Source: Halobacterium sp. R2-5
GTDB lineage: Archaea > Halobacteriota > Halobacteria > Halobacteriales > Halobacteriaceae
Assembly: GCF_011734195.1 (NCBI RefSeq)
Contig: NZ_JAANTH010000002.1
Coordinates: 930,001 to 994,000, forward strand
DNA length: 64,000 bases
Direction of reading: 5' to 3'
Under the pieces are notes generated by a model. It was not told the DNA's origin. It saw nothing but the letters and a program-made list of their open reading frames with translations, and made no database searches. Below, in pieces: positions 55,455 through 63,797 of the stretch. The translations under genes and the position numbers were made by a program. Within the stretch, counting starts at the first letter, position 1, and the number at the start of each line of letters is the position of its first letter.

Positions 55455-56840
55455 ATGCAGGTGGCGATACTCGACGGCGTTCTCGAATCCCTCCGCATCG
55501 GGTTCGGGTTCCTCTGGACGGCGGCGTGGGCGATCATCATGGGACTCACGGTCACGAGTCTCGTCCAGGTCTACGTCTCGAAGGAGCGGATGGCACAGGT
55601 GCTGGGCGACGGCGACCTGAACGGACTCGTCAAGGCGACCGCGTTCGGCGCGGCGAGCAGCGGCTGTAGTTTCGGGGCCGTCGCCATCGCGAAGGGGTTG
55701 TTCAAGAAGGGCGCACACGCGGTGAACTTCCTCGCGTTCATGTTCGCGTCGACGAATCTCATCGTCGAACTCGGGCTGATGATCCTGATCCTGCTGGGCT
55801 GGGAGTTCCTCGTCGCCGAGTTACTCGGCGGCCTCGTCCTCATCGCCGTGATGGCGGTCATCGTCCACCTGACGCTCCCCGAGACCCTCTTCGACGAGGT
55901 CCGGGAGGCCATGAACGAGCGCGACCGCGAGTCGGGTGTCAGCGAGGATCCGACCTGCGGGATGGAGGGGAAAGACGAGTACACGCTCACGACCGACGGC
56001 GGCGAGACGCTGAAATTCTGCTCGGAGGGCTGTATGGAGACCTACCGCCAGGAGACGTCGAGTAGCGGCGGGTGGCGCGAGGAGTTGCTGTCGTGGGGCG
56101 GCTGGTACAAGGTCGGGAACCAGTACCGCAAGGAGTGGTCGATGATCTGGACGGACGTCGTCGCGGGCTTCCTGATCTCGGGGTTCGTCATCGTCTTCGT
56201 CCCGCAGTGGGTCTGGAACACGCTGTTCGTCCAGGGGGACGGCTTGCTCGTGACCGCAGAGAACGCGGTCATGGGCGTCGCTATCGCCGTCCTCAGTTTC
56301 GTCGGGAGCATGGGCAACGTCCCGTTCGCCGTCGCGCTCTGGGGCGGCGGCATCAGCTTCGCGGGCGTCATCGCGTTCGTCTACGCCGACCTCATCACGA
56401 TTCCCGTGTTGAACGTCTACCGGAAGTACTACGGCTGGAAGATCATGCTGTACATCCTCGGCGTCTTCTTCGTGACGATGGCGTTCACCGGCTTCCTCAT
56501 GGAGCTGCTGTTCGACGCGCTCGGCATCGTCCCGGACCTGGCCGGCGGCGAGACGGCGACCGAGCAGACGTACTTCGAGCTCAACTACACGTTCTACCTC
56601 AATATTATCGCCTTCGCGGTCTCCGGGTTCCTCCTGTACGTGTACCGCCGCGGCCTCGGCGCGCCCGGCCAGTACCGCGACCCCGTCTGTGGCATGCGGA
56701 CCGACGACAGCGAGCCGGCGGCGACACACGACGGCGAGACGTACTACTTCTGCTCGCAGACCTGCAAGGAGACCTTCGAGGAAGACCCCGACGAGTACGC
56801 CACCGGACACCCGATGGTGATGGACGACCACGACCACTGA
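55455..56840 (+). CDS. DUF318/ArsP-type permease with two YHS domains
   Basis: This is a 461-residue membrane protein. The permease fold has about ten helices in two halves ('SSGCSFGAVAIAKGLFKKG' in the first, 'VGSMGNVPFAVALWGGGISF' in the second). Between the halves and at the C-terminus lie YHS/TRASH-like metal-binding domains: 'DPTCGM' with 'KFCSEGCMETY', and 'DPVCGM' with 'YFCSQTCKETFEEDPDEY'. It may export a metal or metalloid; copper is plausible because YHS domains bind it. The histidine-rich end 'DDHDH' also suggests metal. Confidence 0.85.
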   Translation: MQVAILDGVLESLRIGFGFLWTAAWAIIMGLTVTSLVQVYVSKERMAQVLGDGDLNGLVKATAFGAASSGCSFGAVAIAKGLFKKGAHAVNFLAFMFASTNLIVELGLMILILLGWEFLVAELLGGLVLIAVMAVIVHLTLPETLFDEVREAMNERDRESGVSEDPTCGMEGKDEYTLTTDGGETLKFCSEGCMETYRQETSSSGGWREELLSWGGWYKVGNQYRKEWSMIWTDVVAGFLISGFVIVFVPQWVWNTLFVQGDGLLVTAENAVMGVAIAVLSFVGSMGNVPFAVALWGGGISFAGVIAFVYADLITIPVLNVYRKYYGWKIMLYILGVFFVTMAFTGFLMELLFDALGIVPDLAGGETATEQTYFELNYTFYLNIIAFAVSGFLLYVYRRGLGAPGQYRDPVCGMRTDDSEPAATHDGETYYFCSQTCKETFEEDPDEYATGHPMVMDDHDH

Positions 56841-56934
56841 GCGGCAGTCGCTCCACGTGCACCGCACGGCGGACGCCGTCGTTCACTCGGTGGCCGTGAT
56901 CCGCCTGCATCCTGCCCGGTGGTAATCAGAGGGC

Positions 56935-56943
56935 GGTTTTATT
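56935..56943 (+). promoter_or_regulatory. TATA box of usp gene
   Basis: 'gttttattg' lies 27-35 bases before the ATG at 56970, a good archaeal TATA position for a nearly leaderless transcript. Confidence 0.45.
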
Positions 56944-56969
56944 GGGGAGGGCTCGCGACGTCAAGTCGA

Positions 56970-57419
56970 ATGTACGACAAGATTCTGCTCTCGACCGACG
57001 GCACAGTCGCGTCCGAACAGGCCGAATCGCACGCCATCGACCTCGCGAACGCCCACGGCGCTGTCCTGCACGTCCTCTACGTCGTCGACGAGGACGTCGT
57101 GACCGCGTACAGCGGCGACGAGTACGTCGACGAAGCCGAGGGGCCCGAGCACGGCCTCGAAGAACACGGCGAGGAGACGCTCGCGGAACTCCGCGAGCGC
57201 GCGTCGGAACAGGGCATCGACGTCGAGACGGCGATACAGCACGGTCAGCCCGCGGAGGCGATCGTCGAAGTCGCCGACGAGCAGGACGCGGACCTGCTCG
57301 TACTCGGCACCAAGCGGCGGCCGGACGAGTACCGGGCGCTCCTCGGGAGCGTCACCGACCGCGTCCTCCGGCTGACGACCCGGCCGGCGACTGTCGTGAA
57401 AACGGAAGTCAGCGAGTAG
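56970..57419 (+). CDS. Universal stress protein (single domain)
   Basis: This 149-residue UspA-fold protein begins 'MYDKILLSTDGTVASEQAES'. The ATP-binding loop region 'DLLVLGTKRRPDEYRALLGS' is altered from the usual GxxGxxG pattern (GTKRRP), so ATP binding is uncertain. The C-terminal 'VTDRVLRLTTRPATVVK' strand is typical. The ATG at 56970 is supported by the TATA box. It is the first of five Usp genes in this cluster. Confidence 0.88.
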   Translation: MYDKILLSTDGTVASEQAESHAIDLANAHGAVLHVLYVVDEDVVTAYSGDEYVDEAEGPEHGLEEHGEETLAELRERASEQGIDVETAIQHGQPAEAIVEVADEQDADLLVLGTKRRPDEYRALLGSVTDRVLRLTTRPATVVKTEVSE

Positions 57420-57429
57420 CGAAGCGGGG

Positions 57430-57822
57430 TCAGCGGCTCTCGTCGTCCGCGAGCCGCGAGCGCCGGCGTTCGAACTCTTCGTCGTCGACCTCGCCGCGGG
57501 CGTACTGCTCCCGGAGGACGGCGAGTGCGCCGTCCTCGCTACGGCTCCCGCCAGCAGAGCGCGTCGCCAGCCGGTAGACGAGATAGGCAGGAATCGCGAG
57601 GAGAACAGTCATCCAGAGGAGCCCGAAGAACAGCATCCCCCAGCCTGGTAGGCCCCACCCGGACATGTGGCCGTCGGTCCACGTACCGCCGGCGTGCCAC
57701 ATCCCCCTTCCCGGCATCGCCCCGTGCGTCAGGGCGACGCCGGCGACGGTCGCGAGCGCGAGCGCTCCGACGGCAACGAGGACGAGGGGGCCGAGACCGC
57801 GTGTACGAAGTAGGTTAGTCAT
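57430..57822 (-). CDS. SHOCT-domain membrane protein
   Basis: This is a 130-residue protein with two hydrophobic helices (about residues 10-32 and 58-85), a Gly/Trp/His-rich loop between them ('GRGMWHAGGTWTDGHMSGWG') and a C-terminal SHOCT domain ('ALAVLREQYARGEVDDEEFE'). SHOCT is a short oligomerisation domain. The His/Met-rich loop could bind metal. It lies downstream of doxX on the same strand and convergent with usp. Confidence 0.83.
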   Translation of the reverse strand: MTNLLRTRGLGPLVLVAVGALALATVAGVALTHGAMPGRGMWHAGGTWTDGHMSGWGLPGWGMLFFGLLWMTVLLAIPAYLVYRLATRSAGGSRSEDGALAVLREQYARGEVDDEEFERRRSRLADDESR

Positions 57823-57852
57823 GGGTATGCGGGAGGGGCGGTGCCTCGGCGT

Positions 57853-58413
57853 TCAGCCGAGGACGTATTCGAGGACGGGGTAGCGCTCGACGAGCGCTTC
57901 GCCGCCGACCTCGTACTGTTCGATGTACTGGTCGAGCCCGAGGATGCGGCCCGCGGCGAACGCGGCGACCGCGAGGAACACGAGCATGTACGCGAAGTCC
58001 CCGTTGATGAACCCGTGACTCACGTCCCAGTTCCCGAAGTAGAACATGAGCATCATGAGCGCGCCGAAGAACGCCGCGAGGCGGACGAGCGCGCCGACGA
58101 GCAGGCCCAGACCGATGAACAGCTCGCCCCACGGCACGGCGACGTTCGCGAACTCGACGAACCACGGCGTCGACCCCATCCACGCGAACACGCCCGCGAG
58201 CGGGTTGCCGTTCGTCGCCGCGACGTTCGAGAGGTAGCCGCCGGCGCCGAACTCGCCGGTGATCTTCGTGAACCCGGAGTACGCGAACGCGTACCCCATC
58301 ATGAGACGGAGCGCGAGCACGAACCACGCGCTGAGGCTGTGGACTTTCCCGCCGACGGTCAGTCCGCCGACTCTGCTCTCGAGCTGGTTCATGCCTGAAT
58401 CGAGTGTGGACAT
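57853..58413 (-). CDS. DoxX-family membrane protein
   Basis: This 186-residue four-helix protein of the DoxX/DoxD family begins 'MSTLDSGMNQLESRVGGLTV'; 'RLMMGYAFAYSGFTKITGEF' and 'VPWGELFIGLGLLVGALVRL' are the family signatures. DoxD is the small subunit of thiosulfate:quinone oxidoreductase in Acidianus, but DoxX proteins of haloarchaea have no proven function. It precedes the SHOCT gene on the same strand, about 30 bases apart. Confidence 0.86.
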   Translation of the reverse strand: MSTLDSGMNQLESRVGGLTVGGKVHSLSAWFVLALRLMMGYAFAYSGFTKITGEFGAGGYLSNVAATNGNPLAGVFAWMGSTPWFVEFANVAVPWGELFIGLGLLVGALVRLAAFFGALMMLMFYFGNWDVSHGFINGDFAYMLVFLAVAAFAAGRILGLDQYIEQYEVGGEALVERYPVLEYVLG

Positions 58414-58492
58414 AGTTATTGCACCTTCAACTAACAGTAGGCGGGTAGCGACGATATAGTAGTGAGTCGCTGTTCTGGGTGGGAAAACCGGG

Positions 58493-58503
58493 GGGCTATA
58501 TTA
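58493..58503 (+). promoter_or_regulatory. TATA box of winged-helix/DUF7521 operon
   Basis: 'ggctatattac' lies 25-35 bases before the GTG at 58528, consistent with a leaderless mRNA beginning at that GTG. Confidence 0.5.
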
Positions 58504-58527
58504 CCCCGCCTGCGCGAGTACTGGCGT

Positions 58528-58878
58528 GTGACCGAGGAGTCCGACCCGTCGGAGATCTTCGCCACCCTCGACGACGAGTACGCCCGCGACATCCTCGTGG
58601 CGACGAAGACCGACCGACTGTCCGCGAAGGAACTCAGCGAGGAATGTGACATGTCACGCCCGACCGTCTCGCGCCGTGTCACCCGCCTCGTCGAGCAGGG
58701 GTTCCTCGAGGAGTACACGCACGTCGATCCCGGCGGACGGCATTACAGCGAGTACGAGGCGTGCCTCGAACGCGTCGAAGTCCGCCTCGAGGCAGGGGGC
58801 TTCGACGTCCAGATCGACGTCCGGGCGGACCCCGCCGACCGGATCACGACTATCTTCGAGGAGATGCGGGGGGACTGA
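58528..58878 (+). CDS. Winged-helix (ArsR-like) transcriptional regulator
   Basis: This is a 116-residue protein with winged helix motif 'DEYARDILVATKTDRLSAKE' and 'CDMSRPTVSRRVTRLVEQGF', followed by a 'HVDPGGRHYSEYEACLERVE' segment. It probably represses or activates its own operon with the small membrane protein that follows after 3 bases. The start is a GTG positioned 25 bases after a clear TATA box. The two-gene arrangement is frequent in haloarchaea. Confidence 0.84.
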   Translation: MTEESDPSEIFATLDDEYARDILVATKTDRLSAKELSEECDMSRPTVSRRVTRLVEQGFLEEYTHVDPGGRHYSEYEACLERVEVRLEAGGFDVQIDVRADPADRITTIFEEMRGD

Positions 58879-58881
58879 CTC

Positions 58882-59157
58882 ATGGAACACACGCTATTCG
58901 TCATCGGCAAACTGTTCACGACCGCGCTGGCACTGGTCGTCGCCTATCAGGCCTACCGCGGATACCGACGACACCACACCCAGTTACTGCTGTACGTCGC
59001 GGTCGGCTTCGCATTAGTCGGGCTCGGCGGCCTCCTCGAGGGCGTGCTCTTCGAGGTCCTCCAGGTGTCGATATTCCAGGCGGGGTTCGTCGCGGCGCTC
59101 GTCACCGCAGCAGGGATGCTGTCCATCTTGTACGCCCTCTACGCCCCCAACCCCTGA
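58882..59157 (+). CDS. Small membrane protein (DUF7521-like)
   Basis: This is a 91-residue protein with three hydrophobic helices ('VIGKLFTTALALVVAYQAYR', 'LLLYVAVGFALVGLGGLLEG', 'AALVTAAGMLSILYALYA'). It follows the winged-helix gene by 3 bases, the usual context of the family I recall as DUF7521. It may serve as the membrane sensor for that regulator; no direct evidence. Confidence 0.8.
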   Translation: MEHTLFVIGKLFTTALALVVAYQAYRGYRRHHTQLLLYVAVGFALVGLGGLLEGVLFEVLQVSIFQAGFVAALVTAAGMLSILYALYAPNP

Positions 59158-59215
59158 GTCTCCGGCCCGAGTGCGCTACGGAACCAGGCCGCCCGTAACT
59201 CGGTCGCGACCGACG

Positions 59216-59671
59216 CTACTCGTCACCGCTCGCCTGCGGGCTGCCACCAGTCTGCGCTCCTTCGGCGTCACCCCAGCCGCCCGCGTCGACGACTCCGAAC
59301 AGCTTCTCCCAGCTCTCGTCCGCGGGGAGTTGGTCGCGGAGCTGGCGGAAGTCCGACGCCGGCACCTGGGTCTCGACGAAGTCGACGACGACCTGCGCGT
59401 GGTAGGCGGCGTCGGTACGGTCGGCTCCCTCGATGTCGCTGACCCGGGTGACGAACTCCTGCCAGTCGAAGCGCTGACCGTGCTCGTCGACGGGACCGGT
59501 GAGATACCACTTGATCTCCATCGGCAGCGAGCCCGCGAGGTCGGCGGCGTTCCCCTCGGGGATGCGCTGGCCGAGCGTCGATAGCGTCGCGCGAATCGCG
59601 CGCACGGTCTCGCCGGTGTCGGAGAACTCGAGGCGATGCTGGAGTTCGCCGGTGAATTCGTCGAAGTTCAT
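59216..59671 (-). CDS. DUF2267 protein
   Basis: This is a 151-residue acidic helical protein of the DUF2267 family: 'MNFDEFTGELQHRLEFSDTG', 'AIRATLSTLGQRIPEGNAAD', 'LAGSLPMEIKWYLTGP' and 'EFVTRVSDIEGADRTDA'. It folds as two similar helical halves; the function is unknown. It is often found in stress clusters with Usp proteins, as here. The C-terminal 25 residues are Gly/Ser-rich and probably disordered. Confidence 0.85.
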   Translation of the reverse strand: MNFDEFTGELQHRLEFSDTGETVRAIRATLSTLGQRIPEGNAADLAGSLPMEIKWYLTGPVDEHGQRFDWQEFVTRVSDIEGADRTDAAYHAQVVVDFVETQVPASDFRQLRDQLPADESWEKLFGVVDAGGWGDAEGAQTGGSPQASGDE

Positions 59672-59767
59672 ACCAGAAACTACTACCTGACCGTGTATAG
59701 TTATAGGGGCGTAGCGCGACGCCGAACGCGGCCCGAGGGGCGACGCCGGTTCAATAGGCGAGAACGA

Positions 59768-60628
59768 TCACTCGTCGTGAGTGACCGTTATCACGGGGAC
59801 TGGCGCCGTACGCACCGTCTGCTCGGCGACGCTGCCGAGGAGAATCCGCCCGACCCCCTGGCGGCCAGTCGTTCCCATCACGACGACGTCCGTATCGAGG
59901 TCGTCGATGGCCGACGCGATGGTGTCCGCAGGCGCGCCGTGTTCGACGTGCGTGTGGACGGCGGGGACGTCGTAGCTCTCGGCCACTCCGGCGACGTCGG
60001 CGATGGCGTCGCGCGCAGGCTGTTCGAGTTCCGCCGTCGACAGCACGGACCGGATATCGGGCCCCAGTGACCTGTCGTCGACGACCGAGAGGACGTGAAC
60101 GGCCGCGTCGAGCGAGGCCGCGAGCTCTAGCGCGTGTCTGGCGGCGTGCAGCGCCGCGTCGCTCCCGTCCGTTGGCACGAGGACGCGCTCGTAGGGGAAC
60201 GTGAGCCGGTCGGTGGCTCGCAGCCGCGCCGTGAGCACGGGCACGCTGGACAGCCGCACGACTTTCTCCGTGACGCTCCCCAGAAGGTACCGTGAGAGGC
60301 CGCTGCGAGCGTGCGTCGGCAACACGATCAGCTCGTAGTCGTTCCGTTCGGCGTACTCCACGATGGTTTCGGCCGGACTCCCCCGAACGACGTCGGTCCC
60401 GTAGTCGACACCCCGCGACGCGAACGTGCTCGCGACGTCGTCGACGATACCCTCCCCCTCTCGTTCCAGCGCACCGACGACGTCCGCGGTGGTACTCTTG
60501 CGGGTCGTGTCCGCGACGAACAACACCTGTACGGTGGCTCCGGTCTCCTGCGCGAGCGCGGCCGCGTGCCTGTGGATTTCGGTCACCGATTCGCTGTCGT
60601 CGATTGGGAGCAGAATCCGGTCGTACAT
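59768..60628 (-). CDS. Universal stress protein (tandem domains)
   Basis: This 286-residue protein has two UspA domains. Domain one starts 'MYDRILLPIDDSESVTEIHR' and has the nucleotide-loop variant 'PTHARSGLSRYLLGSVTEKV'; domain two starts 'YERVLVPTDGSDAALHAARH' and has 'GTTGRQGVGRILLGSVAEQT', a good GxxGxGxxxxG(S) ATP-binding pattern. It probably binds ATP in domain two and forms part of the stress response. The ATG at 60626-60628 is chosen as the canonical Usp start. Confidence 0.88.
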   Translation of the reverse strand: MYDRILLPIDDSESVTEIHRHAAALAQETGATVQVLFVADTTRKSTTADVVGALEREGEGIVDDVASTFASRGVDYGTDVVRGSPAETIVEYAERNDYELIVLPTHARSGLSRYLLGSVTEKVVRLSSVPVLTARLRATDRLTFPYERVLVPTDGSDAALHAARHALELAASLDAAVHVLSVVDDRSLGPDIRSVLSTAELEQPARDAIADVAGVAESYDVPAVHTHVEHGAPADTIASAIDDLDTDVVVMGTTGRQGVGRILLGSVAEQTVRTAPVPVITVTHDE

Positions 60629-60787
60629 CCTCGTGGATCGAACTTCGGTAGACGACAGCATAGTAGTTTACACGACGTACCGCCAGACGCACACACACCA
60701 CGTCGACCGGAGCGCCTTCGTGTGGCGCTCGAAGCGAGCCACAGCGAAGGCGTACAGTCACCGGACCTACTGGTTCCGGCGGGAGAG

Positions 60788-61156
60788 CTACGCGCCCGTG
60801 GCTGCCGCCTCACTACGGACGAATAGATAGATTCCGAGCGCGACGAACCCCACCGCGACGATCCCGGTGCGAACACCGACGAGAAAGTAGTCCATCCCCG
60901 AAAGCGACCAGAGGACACCCAGGTACACAGCGAGGCTAGCGCCTAACAGGTAGAGAATGGGGCGCCAGTACGACGTCCAGTAGAGCAGCGGACCGACGAG
61001 GAGAGCGAGCGCGATTACGGTGAACTGGATGGCGCGCCCGCCCGGGGTGAACGGGGCGAATACACCCAGATAGAGGTGGATGCCTGCGAGGGTGAGACTC
61101 AGTACGAGAAACACGAGCCGTGACGGATCTAGCGACTCCCGGGAGCTATCCGTCAT
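60788..61156 (-). CDS. Small four-helix membrane protein
   Basis: This 122-residue protein has four hydrophobic segments and a short charged N-terminus ('MTDSSRESLDPSRLVFLVLS'). The family is not recognised; similar proteins are common in haloarchaea. It is located between two minus-strand usp genes. Confidence 0.7.
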   Translation of the reverse strand: MTDSSRESLDPSRLVFLVLSLTLAGIHLYLGVFAPFTPGGRAIQFTVIALALLVGPLLYWTSYWRPILYLLGASLAVYLGVLWSLSGMDYFLVGVRTGIVAVGFVALGIYLFVRSEAAATGA

Positions 61157-61316
61157 GGCTTACCTCGGCAGATTCCGTTGGGCACCGCATTGTGAGGATG
61201 ACTCATGTCGTGTTAGTGAAACGGGGTCTCCCCGGCAGGCCCAAGCCATTCAATTCGTCTCCTGTATTCGGCGATTCTTTCATGACTCTGCGTGTCGGAC
61301 CGCTGGATTGCTAAAC

Positions 61317-62171
61317 TCACTCTGATTGGCGAACCGTCATCACGGGTACTGGTGACGTACGCACCGTTTTCTCCGTAACACTCCCGAGGAGGTATCTCTC
61401 GATGCCACTGCGGCCGTGCGTCCCCATCGTGACGAGATCGATACCGTGTTCGTCTACGTACGAGTGGATCGCCCGGTATGGATTCCCGTGTTCGACCGCG
61501 GTTTCGACTCCGGCGATGGATGCTCTGGCAGCCTGCTCTTCGACGGTTTCCACGGCGTCCCGGGCTGCTTCTTCGAGTGATTCGAGGACCGTCTCGGAAC
61601 GCACGTCGACGCCCAGCGACGCCGTCTCGACGACGGAGAGCGCGTGTATACGGGAACCGTATTTACTGGCGACGTCGACGGCGGGCCCGATAGCAGCCGC
61701 AGCCCCCTCGCTCCCGTCCGTCGGGACTAGGATGTCCGTGTAGGGGTACGTGACTGCGTCATTTGCCGCGCTCACCGTCAACACTGGCACGTCCGAGAGC
61801 CGGACGACTTTCTCGGTGACGCTCCCGAGGAGGTACCGTTCGACACCGGTCCGGCCGTGCGTTCCCATCACGACGAGGTCGATGTCCTGTTCGGTTACGT
61901 ACTGTAGAATCGCCTTGTGAGGGACGTCGGTGAGGACGACCGGCTTCGCCGATAGACCACCAGAAGAGAGTTCCGCAGACGTGTTCTCCGCGACTTCCGT
62001 GTGTTCTCTCTTCACGTCGTCGTAGTGCGGGCCGTGCTCTATCGTCCGTGGATCGACCACGCACAACGCGTGTACAGTGGCGCCGTAGCGCGCCCCCAGG
62101 TCTTCGGCGTAGCCGACGGCCGTTTCGGCACAGTCGCTGCCGTCGGTCGGAACGAGGATGTTGTCGAACAT
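61317..62171 (-). CDS. Universal stress protein (tandem domains)
   Basis: This is a 284-residue protein with two UspA domains. 'MFDNILVPTDGSDCAETAVG' starts domain one with 'GTHGRTGVERYLLGSVTEKV' as ATP loop; 'YTDILVPTDGSEGAAAAIGP' starts domain two with 'GTHGRSGIERYLLGSVTEKT'. Both loops match the ATP-binding consensus, so two nucleotides may bind. The two halves are clearly related, showing internal duplication. Confidence 0.9.
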   Translation of the reverse strand: MFDNILVPTDGSDCAETAVGYAEDLGARYGATVHALCVVDPRTIEHGPHYDDVKREHTEVAENTSAELSSGGLSAKPVVLTDVPHKAILQYVTEQDIDLVVMGTHGRTGVERYLLGSVTEKVVRLSDVPVLTVSAANDAVTYPYTDILVPTDGSEGAAAAIGPAVDVASKYGSRIHALSVVETASLGVDVRSETVLESLEEAARDAVETVEEQAARASIAGVETAVEHGNPYRAIHSYVDEHGIDLVTMGTHGRSGIERYLLGSVTEKTVRTSPVPVMTVRQSE

Positions 62172-62375
62172 CGCAGCTGGCCTACAATTCGGCCGCGACC
62201 CACATCAAGGGGTGGTACGCATCCCCCTCCAACTGAGCGTGTGGCAACTGTATCGAACGTTCGAATCACGCCTCGAAGCCGAAACCGGAACAGCCCACCC
62301 TACAGCCACCAGAACGTCGCGCCGACCGGAGCGTCCCGGAAAACGTGAAGAGAGTGGGCGTCGAATCTCGAGAGC

Positions 62376-63272
62376 ATGTACGACCGGATCGTGGTCCCCG
62401 TCGATGGAAGTGACGAGGCCAGGCACGCAGCGAGGCGTGGTCTCGAACTCGCCCGAGTCTTCGACGCGACTGTCCACGTGCTTCACGTGGTCGAACGGAA
62501 AGCGCTGCGGCTGACAGAAACCGCCAGTGAGAAAACACGACTCGGAGAGCGGGGCGAGGAGCTCCTGAGCGAAATCGCGGACCTCGCAGCGGAGTTCGAC
62601 CGCCCCGTGACCACGCATCTGACTGACGGCAAGCCCGGGGTCGAAATTAGTGAGTTTGCGGACGAACAGAACGCCGACCTGATCGTCGTTGGGCGACAGG
62701 GCTTGACCGGACTCGGGAAGCGACTCCTGGGTGGCGTCACCGAACACGTCCTCCACCGGAGTGACGTCCCCGTGTTCGTCGTCCCCCGTGAGAACCACGA
62801 GTCCGAGAAGCGCGCGGGCTACTCCCGGGTACTCGTCCCGACGGATGGAAGTGAGAGCGCCGAGGCGGCTACCCCGCACGGCGTGGCGATCGCACGTCAC
62901 TTCGACTCGACGATTCACGTCCTCAACGTCATAGACCTACAGGCTGCGGGAGGCGCGTTTAACGCGGGCGGCCTAGACAAAGCGTTCATCGAACGGCTGG
63001 AGACGAGGGGGCGAGACGCTGTCGGCAGGGTCGCCGACGAGATCAGCAGAACTGCCACGGACGTCGAGGTACAGACCGCCGTCGAACGGACCACGTCGTA
63101 CAAGGGCGCCGCTGCGGGCGTTCAGGACTACGTGAAGAACGACGAGATCGACGTCGTCGTGATGAGTTCCCACGGCCGGTCCAACCTCGAACGCCAGCTC
63201 ATCGGAAGCGTCGCTTCGACCGTTCTTCGGACAGTCGATGTCCCGGTGTTGGTCGTCAAGCGGCCTTCGTGA
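62376..63272 (+). CDS. Universal stress protein (tandem domains)
   Basis: This is a 298-residue protein with two UspA domains. Domain one, 'MYDRIVVPVDGSDEARHAAR' with 'GRQGLTGLGKRLLGGVTEHV'; domain two, 'YSRVLVPTDGSESAEAATPH' with 'SSHGRSNLERQLIGSVASTV'. The second domain has an insertion with 'LQAAGGAFNAGGLDKAFIER'. Divergent from the preceding usp gene across 204 bases. Confidence 0.9.
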   Translation: MYDRIVVPVDGSDEARHAARRGLELARVFDATVHVLHVVERKALRLTETASEKTRLGERGEELLSEIADLAAEFDRPVTTHLTDGKPGVEISEFADEQNADLIVVGRQGLTGLGKRLLGGVTEHVLHRSDVPVFVVPRENHESEKRAGYSRVLVPTDGSESAEAATPHGVAIARHFDSTIHVLNVIDLQAAGGAFNAGGLDKAFIERLETRGRDAVGRVADEISRTATDVEVQTAVERTTSYKGAAAGVQDYVKNDEIDVVVMSSHGRSNLERQLIGSVASTVLRTVDVPVLVVKRPS

Positions 63273-63344
63273 CGTTGGCAATCCGGCCGTGGAACCGATC
63301 GTGTACCCTCCGGAGTCTTTGCTCTGGCCCCTGTAGTGACCGCT

Positions 63345-63776
63345 ATGTACGACCACATCCTCGTTGCGACCGACGGAAGCGCCACTGCACAGCGAGCGTC
63401 GGCCCACGCGGTCGAGTTAGCCGGGCAAGCCGGAGCGGACCTCCACGCCGTGTACGTCATCGAGACGAGAACGGGCTACGACAACGCGATCGTCGATCCC
63501 GAAGTCGTCCGTCAAAACTTCCAAGAGGAAGGCGAAGCGGCTCTGGCCGCTATCGAAGACCAGGCCGGTCCGGCCCTCGCCGTGACGACCGCGATTCGAG
63601 AAGGCGTCCCCCACGAGGAGGTCCTCGCGCACGTCGACGAGAACGACGTCGGGCTCGTGGTCGTGGGGTCGAAAGGGCGTTCGGCATTCAAGACCCGGTT
63701 GCTCGGCAGCACGGCGGAAGCGGTCTTACACTCGGCCCGTGTGCCGGTCTTAGTGGTCAACGACAACGTCCCCTAG
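63345..63776 (+). CDS. Universal stress protein (single domain)
   Basis: This is a 143-residue UspA protein: 'MYDHILVATDGSATAQRASA' at the start, 'GLVVVGSKGRSAFKTRLLGS' as the nucleotide loop and 'VLHSARVPVLVVNDN' at the end. The ATG at 63345 is the usual Usp start; a GTG nine bases upstream is the only alternative. It follows the tandem usp gene by 72 bases on the same strand. Confidence 0.9.
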   Translation: MYDHILVATDGSATAQRASAHAVELAGQAGADLHAVYVIETRTGYDNAIVDPEVVRQNFQEEGEAALAAIEDQAGPALAVTTAIREGVPHEEVLAHVDENDVGLVVVGSKGRSAFKTRLLGSTAEAVLHSARVPVLVVNDNVP

Positions 63777-63797
63777 ACGCTCCGCGACCGGCCGACC

